The notes under the pieces are model-generated. The model had not been told where the DNA came from. It was given only the letters and a program-made list of their open reading frames with translations, and made no database searches. Below are positions 39,161 to 50,120 of a DNA stretch of 64,000 nt, one piece after another; within the stretch, counting starts at the first letter, position 1, and every line of letters starts with the position of its first letter. The DNA comes from Camarhynchus parvulus (Eukaryota; Chordata; Aves; Passeriformes; Thraupidae): positions 13,036,420 through 13,100,419 of the forward strand of contig NC_044571.1 of assembly GCF_901933205.1 (NCBI RefSeq). Direction: 5' to 3'. Made by a program: the position numbers and the translations under genes.

Positions 39161-39801
39161 ATTTATTACTCACAAAATCAGAACAGGATAATTAGAAGGA
39201 AAATAAGACTAAAAAGCCCTTCCTAGCACTCCTCTCTCCTTCCCACCTCTACCTTCTACCCCAGAAGTGCAGGGAGATGGGAATGGAGATTCATCACAGG
39301 TTGTTTCTTCCACTGCTCACAGAGAGGAGTCCTTCCCCTGCTCTACCGTGAGTCCACCCCACAGTCCTCCACAAACCCACAAACTACTGCAACTTGGATC
39401 ACTCTCCCACAGGGTTCAATCCTTCAGGCACAATCTGCTCCAGCGTGGATTGTCCACACAGTCAGAAGTAGTACCAGGAAACCTGCCAGGAGCCTGCTCC
39501 ATCACAAACCACCCCCAGGTTCACAGCCTCCCCTCAGGCATCCACCTGCCCCAGCCTGGGTCTCCTCCGTGGGCTGCGGGTGGATCTCTGCATCCCCCCC
39601 TCCATGGGCTGCAGGGGCACAGCTGCCTCACCATGGGCTGCACCTTGGCCTGCAGAGGAATGTCAGCTCTGGCACCTGGAGCACCTCCTGCCCCTCCTTC
39701 TCCCCTGACCTAGGTGTCTCCATGTTGTTTCCCTCACATGTTCTCATCTCCTCCTTTTCTCTGACTAGAAGCAAAAACCCCACAGCTTTGTTCTGATTTT
39801 C

Positions 39802-39815
39802 TTCTTAAATATGTC
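39802..39815 (-). promoter_or_regulatory. TATA-type box of the minus-strand LTR
   Basis: Minus-strand ACATATTTAAGAAG, in the position expected in this LTR family. In the copy at 41723-43106 the equivalent site reads ACAGATTTGAGAGG, so it is degraded there. Confidence 0.5.
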
Positions 39816-40020
39816 ATCACAGAGGTGTTACCAGCCTCTCACATTGGCCCAGCTTTGGCCAGCAGCGTGTCCATCTTCAGGGCCATCCGGGAATGGCTCT
39901 GCTGGCCATGGTGGAAGCTTCCAGCAGCTCCTCACAGGAGCCGTCTTTGTGGCCCCTGCTACTCAAAACCTGGCCGTGCCAAACCAATACAGATACATAA
40001 CAGAAAACTCACTAAACCCC

Positions 40021-41722
40021 GCTCTTTCCCCTCTCCCCCAAAAGAAAAAAAAAATCTGTATCGGTCTAAATCCTTAGAGAAAGAGGTAGGTTAAATTAAA
40101 AAAAATTGTGAAGATTTTATGCAGGCTGTGCTGCTGTCCTGGCTAAAGCCAGGTGGGATTCATTTGGATTAGTCCCCATGAGTTAGTTATCTACAGACAG
40201 AAGTTCCTTGAGAAAAGGAAATAAAAGAGCTGTTAAACCATCTAAGTTAATTGATGTTGTATTTAAATTTCTAATACTACTTTCTGTCATGTATGCCAGT
40301 CTCCTTCCAACCAAGGGAAAAGACAAGGAAAAATAGGAAAAAAGAAATACTCTCTTCTTAGTTATTTTCTAAGTAGGCATTTTTTATTGATTCATTCAAG
40401 TGTTACATATTTATTGCAAATTGATACATGATCTAATCCTCTCAAGTAAGGCAGAGTAACTTTATTTCATTATCTCTCCTTATCAAAACGAGACAACCAA
40501 AATTGATTATGTTTCAGAATTAATATCAATCCCATCCCTATCTGTCACATACACAGTGACTCTGAGAAAGCATGTTCACATCAGACTAGAAAAGTAATTG
40601 GGAAATACAGAATATTCTGCTTTTCAGTCATATGTGACTGCTGCCATATTAAGAATGTTTAGTGAAGCACATCAAATATTCTGTGAAACAAACAGCTCTT
40701 TTTAGAACTTGCATCTTTTCTACTCTATGCCCGTTCCCTGTACAACTATGCTTGAACAAAATTCTAAAAACACATTTCGTTTGGTAGGAAGTAGATGCAG
40801 AATGTGTTGTAATGAATCACAGAAGACTGCGTTATTATATTACATAATAGATGCCTCTCAACCTACACTGCCACCTACCCTAAAGATGCAAATAATAGTT
40901 TTAAAATTATTGTTATTCTAATGAAAGTGAAACTTCTCTGTAACATTAACAACAAATACTAAAGCACATGCAGAAGCACCACAAATGTGAAATGTTGAAT
41001 TATAAAAGCATGCAACCTGCAGCAAAAATAAGCTTCATTGCACTAGCCTATTTACAACCATAGATCAATGCCATCATTGAATTTGAAGAAATAATTGTTG
41101 TTACGCTAGGTAATGTTAGATTACAAACATGGAGATCCTTGCAAAGATGGAAGTCATTGGAAGTAGTTAAAGAGTGTGCAGACTTCATGAAGCATTTTTC
41201 TCATGGTTTGCAGTAGCAGCATTGGCTTTGATTTAGTAATCTCATGGGAGTGCCTATTCCTGTTCTTCATATGGCAGTACCATTACTCTTCTAAATTCAT
41301 AAAAAATATAAAATAGGAAAGCACACAAAGCTTCAGCAATTTGGGTACTGCATTTCAGTGTGACTTCCCACTAACTTTTCTTATTTTCCTGGGATCTTAA
41401 CTGCTCATTGAAATTCACATCTGAAAGAAGGTCCTAACCAAGCTTGTCCACCATCATCCATCAAGCTCTTGGGGAACACATCTGTCTGTATAATTCTCAT
41501 AAATTACTTCAGAAGCGGCACTTGTGCAAGAAGGAGTAGAACAATTGCCACGCCTTGACAACAGGAACTTTCTTTGGTTTGCTAAATTAACCTGAAGTTA
41601 AGTTCTTCTGCTACCATTGATCAAATCTTCTACAGCATTTTTATTTTTTTTAACCTCACTGCATGCCCTAATCCATCTCTGAAGCTGTCTTCAGTAGGAG
41701 TTATTTTCTTTCATCTTTTATC
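40021..41722. other. Sequence between two head-to-head LTRs
   Basis: About 1.7 kb, AT-rich. I looked for gag/pol/env remains or a tRNA-type primer site and saw none, so the two LTRs do not look like ends of one provirus. Confidence 0.5.
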
Positions 41723-41974
41723 TGTCCTGAGCTTCATCAAAAGTAGAGGGGCTAGCAGATTGAGGGAGGTTATTTTGCATGGCCAGGCTTTGGTGATAGT
41801 GGAGCTGCAGGGGGGCTTCTGTGAGAAGCTGCCAGAAGCTTCCTCCTGTCTGGCAGAGCCAATGCCAGATGCCTCTAAGATGCACATGCTGCTGGCCAAG
41901 GCTGGACCAATTGGAGATGGTGGTAACACCTCTGTGATAAACAGATTTGAGAGGAAGGATAAAGAGTTACTGCA

Positions 41975-42046
41975 CAGATGTAATTGCGGTCAGAGAAAAG
42001 CAGGGTGAGCGCAGATGTAATTGCAGTCAGAGAAAAGCAGGGTGAG
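41975..42046. repeat. 37-bp tandem duplication
   Basis: A 35-bp segment starting CAGATGTAATTGC occurs at 41975-42009 and 42012-42046, differing at one base (GCGG versus GCAG). Period 37 bp. Confidence 0.9.
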
Positions 42047-42181
42047 AACATCTGAGAGGAACAACTGTGCAGACACCAAGGTCAGTGGAGAATGAGGGGC
42101 AGGAGGTGCTCCAGGTGCCAGAGCTGAGATTCCTCTGCAGGCCAAGGTGCAGCCCCAAGGTGAGGCAGCTGTGCGCCTTCA

Positions 42182-42300
42182 TGGGGATCCATGGGGAATG
42201 CAGAGATCCACCCACAGCCTGTGGGATCCATGGGAGATGCAGAGATCTGCTCACAGCCTGTGGGATCCATGGGGGATGCAGAAACCCACGGGGAATGCAG
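42182..42300. repeat. 39-bp minisatellite, about 3 copies
   Basis: GGATCCATGG recurs at 42185, 42224 and 42263, exactly 39 bp apart, each followed by ATGCAGA. A fourth degraded partial copy continues to about 42330. Confidence 0.9.
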
Positions 42301-42398
42301 ATATCCACCCACAGCCCGTGGGGAGGTGCCCAGGCCGGAGCAGGTGGATGCCTGGAGGAGGCTGTGCTCCAGTGGGAGATCCAGAGGAGAGGGGCCCT

Positions 42399-42580
42399 GC
42401 TCCCCGGCTGGAGCAGCCCGTCCCTGGGCCCCGCTCCCCGGCTGCAGCAGCCCGTCCCTGGCCCAGGCTCCCCGGCTGGAGCAGCCCGTCCCTGGGCCCC
42501 GCTCCCCGGCTGCAGCAGCCCGTCCCTGGGCCCCGCTCCCCGGCTGGAGCAGCCCGTCCCTGGGCCCTGCTCCCCTGTCC
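42399..42580. repeat. 34-bp GC-rich minisatellite, 5 copies plus a partial sixth
   Basis: Units start at 42399, 42433, 42467, 42501 and 42535, with core GCTCCCCGGCTGSAGCAGCC. A partial sixth begins at 42569. Units 1, 3 and 5 carry CTGGAGCAG while units 2 and 4 carry CTGCAGCAG, so the array looks like a 68-bp higher-order repeat. The 'ctggagcag' core is native to this LTR family. Confidence 0.93.
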
Positions 42581-42915
42581 TTGGCGGGCAGCAGCCGAGG
42601 GCAGAGCCCCAGGTCAGAGCAGTTCTGGGAGCGCTGCCGGCCCTGGGGGAGCTCACGCTGCAGCAGGGGCGGCTCGGCCGCTGCTCCTGAGGGCGGACCC
42701 AGCCGGGCAGTCCATGGAGAGCTGCCCGCTGTGGGAGGGACCCACGGCCTCACAGGGGCTGGGCTGCTCTCCCGGGGCAACGGGAGAAAATCTCGGTGAT
42801 GAACTGACCGAGCCCCCGCGCCCTGTATCCCTGCACTGTCGGTAGGAAGGAGGGTGGGGCTGGAGGGGAGAAGGTGTTTAAAGGGCTTGTTTTATTGCCC
42901 TCTGATTCTTTTAGT

Positions 42916-42921
42916 AATAAA
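42916..42921 (+). promoter_or_regulatory. AATAAA polyadenylation signal of the GC-rich LTR
   Basis: AATAAATTTCGC, followed by 'gttgagtctgttttgccc', matching the end region of its sister LTR. Confidence 0.6.
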
Positions 42922-43106
42922 TTTCGCTTTGTGACTAAAGTTGAGTCTGTTTTGCCCTTGAAATATTCCTCCCAGTCCTTATCTCACTCATGAAGCATTC
43001 ATTAACTTTTTTCCCTCCTTTTCCCTCCTTTGCCCAGCTGTGGCGGGGAGGGTGAGTGCGCCACTCTCGTGGGCGGCTGGTGTTGGGCCAGTGTCAAACC
43101 ACGACA

Positions 43107-43816
43107 GTATCCAAAGCTTTTTTTTGCAGAAAGTAGAAAAAAACTTTTGACACTGTAAATGAATTTTAGTCTGACAGGAAAGCCTCAGACCACTCTGTAC
43201 AAGGCGCTGAAGCTGTTTCTCTTCAACTGTGCTGAAATACACATGGGATTCTCCAAATCTGTGGTACAAATGCCCACAGTAAATACAAAATTACTGCTTG
43301 CAGACCAGAAATTGTATTTGAAACCATAATGTTGATTTTTGTTGATTCTACAGCACTGAGCTCACTGCAGATGTCTCTCATTGGAATAAAAGAGTGAAAG
43401 TTATTTGCATTGAATTTTGGTCCTTATAAAATGAGACTGAAAGTCATGTCAAGAATGCACTGCTAGACAAGCTGGAACATATAATTTTTCTCTTCCACCT
43501 TTTGCTTCCTTTAGGTATCCTAAAAATCCATTTGTTTTCCCACTGTCAAGTGGTATTAAATGTGGGGGACTTTTTAATTATTTTACTTTTGAAGTTTAAT
43601 AGCCTTAAGTCCCACATCACTACCTGTTCTCATTTCATTTACATAGATGGGAAGGTTCAGAGGGGGAGAAAAGGTAAATGTTCTGATGCAGGGCAGGAAG
43701 ACCTGCCTTCCTCTGCAGCATCACCTTGCAAAGCTGCACACCTGCTGGGCTTCCCAGGAGACCTCAGCATAGACATGATGTGTGGTGTGGACACACAGCT
43801 CAGATTCCTGAGCTCC
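43107..43816. other. Unique sequence, no gene recognised
   Basis: Mixed composition. It leads into the hairpin at 43817. No domain-bearing frame seen. Confidence 0.5.
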
Positions 43817-43901
43817 CAGCGGTGATGTTCTGCCTGTGTGCCATTCCATTTCTGCAAGTGCCACAGAAATGGAATGGCACACAGGCAGAACATCACTGCT
43901 G
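43817..43901. repeat. Long inverted repeat: perfect 33-bp arms, 9-nt loop
   Basis: Left arm 43822-43854 (GTGATGTTCTGCC...) and right arm 43864-43896 (...GGCAGAACATCAC) are exact reverse complements. The loop is CAAGTGCCA (43855-43863). Allowing one G-T pair, the stem extends to 38 bp (43817-43901). It could form a cruciform in DNA or a precursor-microRNA-like hairpin in RNA. It is too short for a typical MITE and has no clear target duplication. Confidence 0.95.
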
Positions 43902-43920
43902 TAGCACCTTTTGTGCTACA
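43900..43920. repeat. Second hairpin, 8-bp arms
   Basis: TGTAGCAC (43900-43907), loop CTTTT, GTGCTACA (43913-43920). It overlaps the last bases of the longer hairpin. Then GGCACTTG (43922-43929) is the exact complement of the first hairpin's loop (CAAGTGCC, 43855-43862). Confidence 0.9.
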
Positions 43921-43929
43921 AGGCACTTG

Positions 43930-46900
43930 GGGTCAGATATTAAGGTCTGCTGAAATAAAAGATATTTGCCGGATCAGCTTCATAAGGGAAAATGGACATA
44001 ATTAAAGTGTTATTAATGGCAAAACTAAAAACCCTTTGGAAAAGAAAAGGGTGTAGAAAAAGAACTGGTATAAGGGAAAGAAGTTAAATGCTAGTCACTA
44101 GGTACAGTTCATAGACTGGATATCTTTCATATTCCTTATTCATCTGTAGAGCTACTCTGCCAAGTCTAAGTGAAGAATTTATGTACACAAGGAGGCACTA
44201 GATAAAAGCAGGTAAGAATTACCTGTAATTGTTTCTTCCAGATTTCCGATGTTTAAATTTCTTCAATTATCTATGTCATGACTGTAAAAATATCTAATGG
44301 AGTTTGAAATGCCTATTTTCACATTCTGTTTCTGAAGGCATCCCTCAGGAAGACACAACTTTCCTTTGCATTTGCTCTTCTAAGATTAAAACTTGTCTGC
44401 AATAGTGCCTTTATAGCCTTAACAATGTAATTTTGTCAAATATAACTACATCATACTGTGAAGTGTTCTGAAAAAATGCAACTTTTTTTCTAGATGTTAT
44501 TTTAACAGAAGACTCATGAGTGTTAAAGAATGGAGCCTATAGAAGAGAAGAAGTTCTTCATGTTCTGTAACCTTATGTGCATGAAAATTCCTGAACACAT
44601 GGACAATCCTTGACAGAGTCCAGAAGAAATGGAGTATGCCATGCAGTCCTGCTAAGTTCATTGAGCTGGAATAAACAAGTACAAGATCATAACAGTGTTA
44701 GTTGATCTCTACTGCTGTTGAAAACAGTAGACTAAAGTTGGAAACCTGAAACTGTGGGGAAATCAGTTTATGTAGTTTATGTAGTGCTATGGTCATTGCT
44801 ATTGGAAAAGAGCTACAGGAATATTTGAAGTGACCAAGGAAAAGAAAGCATTCCTATTTTTTTTATTTTCTCCTGCTCTAAAGTACTGTAATAAGAAAAT
44901 GTATACATTAGCCAGCCTTTTTAGAAAGTATTAAAATCAGCAGTAGATACTCCTTTTGACAGAACAGAGACTAGGATGCAGTGGATTTAAGATGTAGGGA
45001 AGATTTAAGATCCTAATTTATAGGAAAATCACTGAATATAAAATAAGTCAAAACCATCTCGAAGTACAAAGTAGGAAAGCAAAACTAAAACTTTATATTC
45101 TACAGTGTGGTGGTTGGTGAGAGCACAGAGAGAAGAAATCTAAGTGTCTCCCTCCTGATCCAAGCTCGTAACTCTGAACCTGCCTCCCATTTCCAGATGA
45201 AAGGCTGCAAAGTAAACATTTGATCCTTTGACCCTTGAAGACGAAGAATCACTAAGCAGAGTGTGATCCTCACTTATACACTTCTACACAATTTCTGAAA
45301 CACTCTATGCCTTTACAAAGCCAGTAGAAGGGGCACCTGAGGCCCCAGGTTGTATCCTCATCTTCTGCAACAGTGTGAGGACAAAATGTGCAATTTATAT
45401 GTCAATTTTATGTTACATGAACTTTTGTAATTTTATGCAACGTGCAATGCATACACTAAAGCTTTCTATTAATGCCCTCAGAAAGAAATATACTCTTACA
45501 AGAGTTTGCTGATACTTCACATCTTTATTGTTACTTTTGCTCAAATATCACTCCCTAATATTTAAAATAAGATATACAGAAAGTGTTTATGTCCAATTCA
45601 AGAATATCAATAGTATATTGCAGCCAAAACTGGATAAAACTACAACAGCACCAAGAATTTTGCTCTTAACTTTGAATCATGGGAAGATAGTTATTTACTT
45701 TATTTTATCTTTGCTTCAGCTGAAAGTTGAGATTTCAGCTTCTGGCAGGAAGTTCTGTTTGCTGTTCTCATTATTGAATTCTGTATCAACTCAGTTTTAA
45801 TATGTTTAGTACATTGGTGGGACCTGTGTTAATTCTCTCTTTTCCTGCCCTCAGCTGCATAATAGGAATAAAGTAGGTAGAATAGCAGGAAGAACCTAAA
45901 AGGAGGAAAAAGGAGATAGAGGAAGTAGTATGTGTGTCTGTACATGAGAGAGGGAATGGGGAAAGGGTAAGAAAAGAAAAAGAAAATTCTACACTCCTGT
46001 GTTCCCCATCACTGTTCTTAGTGCTATTTTGATACAGGCTTTTAGTCACTCAACTCATTCCTCAAAGCTGTAAAGAAACAAACAAATTCCTTTCACAAGA
46101 TCAGTGTTTTTTCCTGTTCAAACATCATTTGGAGAGACAGACAGAGTGACTGCTCTTATCTTCCTTTCTTTTGTGTTTTATCTGACAGTTACAGTCTTTT
46201 TAACCATGTCTGCAAGCAAAACACATCACGTTACATTTCCGGAGGTTCTTGTGTCACTGTATTGATGCATGGCGTCCTCTTAAGGCCTTCACATTAAACA
46301 CAGAACTGAAGGCAATCTGAGCTTTAGTCCTGGGGTGGCTACAAAGATTGAAATACTGAAGATTACTGAAAGCAATGAATCAAAATGACCACAAGCTGGC
46401 TGAGCAGAGGAGACACATGACTAAAATGTGCCAGATCTTCTGCTTTGCATGCTCTGTAGCCATTTATATCATTTCAAGATGGGACAGAGTCATTTCTATT
46501 CAGGTTTAATAACATTTGAACAATCTGGCCTCCTGAACTCTGTTGAAAAGCAGATACTCACTGTTTGCCCAATTAGAGGCATTTTATTATCCTGTTACAT
46601 GCCAGGAACTTCAGATTCTACAGACCTATTCTGTAGATCTATTTGCTGTATATGTCTTAAAGTTTCTATAGAACAAAGAATATAAAATGTATCACAAAAT
46701 GAGCCATTTGACCATATTTCACTCATTAAATGTCTGGTTTAAAAGGAAGTAAAATTGTTTTAGATATACTCATTTCTTTCTCTTGATCATTAAATGATTT
46801 AAGAGTTTTTTGCACCAACAGTGGCATTGATATTTGACCACATCTGTTGTCACATTGACAGAATTAGCCAATATTCTTGTTAAAAGCAAGTGATTAATCA

Positions 46901-47502
46901 AATGTCAGCACGAAGCTTAACAGATTCTTCATAAAAATTTCACAGCCTGAAATATCTCATGTAAATTAGTCAGTGAGTACTTTTAAAGAAAAAGCACTTT
47001 TACAGGAGCTGTATTGATTCATATCTTAAAGCAGAGATGCGGAAGAGCCCTAACATTTACCAGAAAAAGCGTATGGTAATTTAACCATATTTAGAAATGA
47101 AGAATTTCAAGGGAAAAAATTTTCCCTTCCTGAAGAAAATAGGTCATTAATATTGTCTGGTTTGTTTGTTTGTTTTTTTATTCAGTATTCATATTAAATA
47201 TGTTCAGGAGTTTGTATTTTACTCTTTGCTAAATAAGAAGTGTTAAGGACAAAAAAGAGCCTCAGACATCAGGCATTTAGCAACCTGAAGAATTATGCAC
47301 AGGTTAGCATTGATTCTCAGTTTTCTCTGACAAAGTAAAGCCTGTAGCTCTGCATATGTTTGTATTTATAGGAGTTTGATTCATGTTTCATAGGCATACT
47401 AGATTTTAAAATGGTGGGCAAAACTTTCTTCTTTTCTTTGTTTGCTTGAGGCTTTAGCAATGGCAAGAGAAATGGCCAGTTTCTCTATGCTGGTTTGCAC
47501 CT
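43930..47502. other. AT-rich unique sequence, no gene recognised
   Basis: No supported gene or repeat family. Contains a short tandem GTTTATGTA duplication near 44766-44783 and a palindrome AAGGGAAAA-AA-TTTTCCCTT at 47109-47128. Confidence 0.5.
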
Positions 47503-47640
47503 GAATCACAGACTTGTAGAGCCTTTGGCTGGAAAAGTCCTCTTAAGATTATTATATTCAGTCATAAACCCAGTCATAAACCCAACTCTGCCAAGTCCAC
47601 TAAATTATGTCCCTAAGTGCCACATCTACATGTAGCAATG
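47503..47640 (-). mobile_element. CR1 LINE 3' fragment
   Basis: Reverse complement of CR1: 'ggctggaaaagtcctcttaa', 'caactctgccaagtccacta', 'aattatgtccctaagtgcca', 'catctaca'. It carries a local 13-bp duplication of CAGTCATAAACCC near 47560-47585. Similarity fades after about 47640. Confidence 0.85.
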
Positions 47641-48588
47641 CTGCACAGGAACATTTCATTAATCTAAGGTGGGGTAGTCTGCAGGTCCTCTTTCTAGTAT
47701 CTTTAGGGACCTAAATCTTGAATTTTTGTAGGAGATTTTAAAAAATCTCAGAACTCATCCATTTTCCTAAATCTCAGTCACTTTGGGCAGTGCCTGTTGG
47801 TGTGTAAAGCAGTCAGCACTTCTTTTGAAGAGAAATTTAAGTTCCTTACTCATTGTACCATCTTCCCAGGAGTTGTGACTCAGTAGCAGATCATCATCTT
47901 ACTGCTTCCTCCTCATCCATGAGCAGAAAAGAGGAACAGTTTTCTACTGACATTTCAAACTCAGCCATGCACAGCAGCTTAACAAGTCAGTATTTCCTTT
48001 TGACAGCTGTCTTTTTAGCCTCAGCATTTAGATCCTGCCTAAAGATTGATTTCTTCTTCCTTTTCAAAACTCCTCAAAAGCCATAATATCTAGGTCCAAG
48101 ATAATAACCTGGTAGAATAGGTGGGTACTGGACAAGCATAAAAGCTTCTCACTTGTCATGAATCCCTCCTGAAGCCAATGTGAAGGGTATACTTGGGAAT
48201 AGTCTGAACTCCTGCAGTCCCTTAGGGCGAGAGGAACAGGGTGTAGTTCAGAGCAGTCCTGGACTTGTGCCACCCAGTTGTGCTCACAGAGGGTTGACAG
48301 AAGGCAGATCTGTCTTTACTGATCTCTGATGCACCCCAGGTGCTCCGTGGTGCAGTGAGCTCTCTCTCCCACTCCACATCTGTCCTCCCAGGTGGCGGTC
48401 ACCTTCCTGAGGATCGTCTTTAACACAAGAACAGATGAAAGCTGGAGTCTGATTGTGCAGGCAGCTTGTCATCTGTGGGTTATTAAATACAGTTCCTTAC
48501 TCCAGGAAGCACAAGCTCCTAACTCTACCCAGAAGACTAAGCACGAATATATTTTTGCCCCTTCCACAGTATTTAGCCTTTGCAGATA
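47641..48588. other. Unique sequence before the third LTR
   Basis: GC-richer at about 48150-48450. Overlapping short open frames on both strands, with no recognised domain. Confidence 0.5.
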
Positions 48589-48991
48589 TACCCCTGTCAC
48601 CATGATATTTTATGAAAAATCCCTTCGCCAGGATTTCTTCTCCTGGGAAGCTGAGAAGCTTCAGCTTCTCTATGTTTTGCTGCTTTGGAATGTGATTTGG
48701 AGAATTGTTTACCCAGCATGTGAATTGTTTTAACTTAATGATCAATCCCAGTCCAGCTGTGTCGGGACTCTGGTCAGTCACAGGTTTTTATTATTCATTC
48801 TTTTCTAGCCCTCTGTCTGTATCCTTTCTCTATAGTTTAGTCTAGTGTTATTATATAATTTCTTTTAATATTATATAATATCATAAAATAATAAATCATA
48901 AAATAATAATAAAATACAGCCTTCTGAGAACATGGAGTCAAATTCTCATCTCTCACCTCATCCTGGGGACCCTGCAACCACCACATATCCC
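48589..48991 (+). mobile_element. Solo LTR related to the ERVK-like copies, degraded target duplication
   Basis: The LTR proper is 48595-48985 (391 bp), TGTCACCATG...CACCACA, flanked by TACCCC and TATCCC (5 of 6 bases match). It shares 'ttttatgaaaaatccc', 'gaagctgagaagcttcagc' and 'cagccttctgagaacatgga' with the passerine LTR type at 25415-25799, but it is more diverged and AT-rich before its end (TATAATATCATAAAATAATAAATC), where the AATAAA signal lies. No internal viral sequence. Confidence 0.85.
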
Positions 48992-49599
48992 AGTTACATT
49001 TTATTCGTAAAAATAAGCACTGTGGACCACCATGGTATTTCTGTACTGTTAGCTGTAATCTACGTGTGAGAATAGCAAATTATAGGGAGCTGAGTCATTT
49101 TGCTAAGCAAAATTCATTTGGCTAAGCCACACATCACAAAATCACAGCAGTTTTTCACCAGAAACAGTTTCCCAGGAAAGGTGTTACAGGTAAGAAATAA
49201 ATGTTCCCTCCTAATCTCCTGGAGGGAGAGAGAGGCTTTCTGGGAGGTGGCATTAGGTTACAGTGCATAACCACTGCCAATTTATCAGGTACCCTTACCG
49301 TTTTTATGGTCTACCTACCCATGCCCACTCAAGTAGAGCTTTATATCCTTGTGTGAATAAGCTCTTAGGTTGAAAAAAATCACAAAATGTTTACAGAAAT
49401 AGAATACAAATGCAGTCTCAATGAATAGAGCACATTGGGTGTTGTGCTCATAAAGCAGAGGGTACATATTATGCTGCTTCAGAGTAAAATGAGAAACAAT
49501 TTTATCTTCTAAAGGAGATGAAGTGAACATCAGAGCAAGTTAAACAGTACATGTTGTGAGTCTCTAAGAGGAAAAATAGTGTCAAAAACCTTAGCCAGA
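48992..49599. other. Unique sequence, no gene recognised
   Basis: AT-rich. No repeat or coding evidence. Confidence 0.5.
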
Positions 49600-50120
49600 G
49601 GTTAATTGATAATCGGTTTAATTATTCATTTGTTATTAATGATTACTAATGAGAAACATTAGAATAATCAATGTTCCAGCCCAGTGCTTTGCCAGATGTC
49701 ATGTTAATTGCAACTGAAGATAGCAGTAGCTTAGCAAAATACAGAAACAATTAGCATGATTGACTCGAAGCCACCTCACGCCTCTCTGGAGCATTGTTCT
49801 AGCAGCACTACAGAGCAGCATAAAATTCTCTGGGCTTGCAGAGTGGGAAAAGAACATTTCTAATAGCCTTTGCTATAAGCCATATTTGTCTCATAAAAGG
49901 TAGAAATTACAGTAAGTCTGACACAAGCAAATATATTTGCTTGGAGAGATCACAAGCACAGGCTAATATGAGAGGAAATACAAAATAACCTACAGTGAAT
50001 AAAATGTTAACACCAGTAATGGCTAATTGAAATTAAAATGTACTCTTTCCCCCATGAAAAATTTGCTGAGCTTTAATATTCCCGATGAAATTTCACTTTT
50101 AAATTATGCTTTATGACTTG
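49600..50120. other. Candidate conserved non-coding element, motif-rich
   Basis: Dense homeodomain-type ATTA/TAAT cores (TTAATGATTACTAATGA, GGCTAATTGAAATTA) and an exact 20-bp palindrome CAAGCAAATATATTTGCTTG at 49924-49943, with no repeat signature, low-complexity run or open frame. These traits resemble vertebrate enhancers in gene deserts, but AT-rich sequence gives such motifs by chance. Confidence 0.25.

Larger units (their letters stand above)
38948..40020 (-). mobile_element. ERVL-like LTR (~1.05 kb), minus strand
   Basis: Matches the avian LTR family also seen at 41723-43106. Read on minus: a start near 39991 or slightly beyond, a TATA-type ACATATTTAAGAAG (plus strand 39802-39815), a long series of 'ctggagcag'-type motifs, AATAAA (TTTATT on plus, 39162-39167), and an end 'ccagggtcaacgtactaca' at 38948. 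No retroviral coding sequence is attached. The 5' limit is approximate and no clean target duplication was found. Open frames here (for example 39267-39713) lie within the LTR and are chance. Confidence 0.75.
41723..43106 (+). mobile_element. GC-rich ERVL-like LTR carrying three tandem arrays
   Basis: Plus-strand copy of the family at 38948-40020. Shared blocks: 'tgcatggccaggctttgg', 'gagaagctgccagaagcttc', 'ctgctggccaaggctgg', 'aggtgctccaggtgccagag'. AATAAA is at 42916-42921, and the 3' end is 'gtgtcaaaccacgaca' at 43106. A start at TGTCC (41723) would give an imperfect 5-bp duplication (TTATC at 41718-41722, GTATC at 43107-43111), but this is uncertain. At about 1.38 kb it is longer than its sister because of tandem arrays at 41975-42046, 42182-42300 and 42399-42580. 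Long open frames here (up to 232 codons, both strands) come from GC-rich repeats and are not genes. Confidence 0.75.

Noticed and set aside
40021..41722. Possible provirus body between the two ERVL-like LTRs
   Set aside because: The LTRs point in opposite directions, and no primer-binding site, polypurine tract or gag/pol/env remains were seen.
42182..42580. Regular repeats considered as a CRISPR array
   Set aside because: The units are contiguous tandem repeats without variable spacers, in a vertebrate LTR.
42082..42845. Long overlapping open frames (up to 232 codons) on both strands
   Set aside because: They fall in the GC-rich LTR and its minisatellites, where stops are rare in all frames. 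The predicted proteins are Gly/Pro/Ala repeats without domains.
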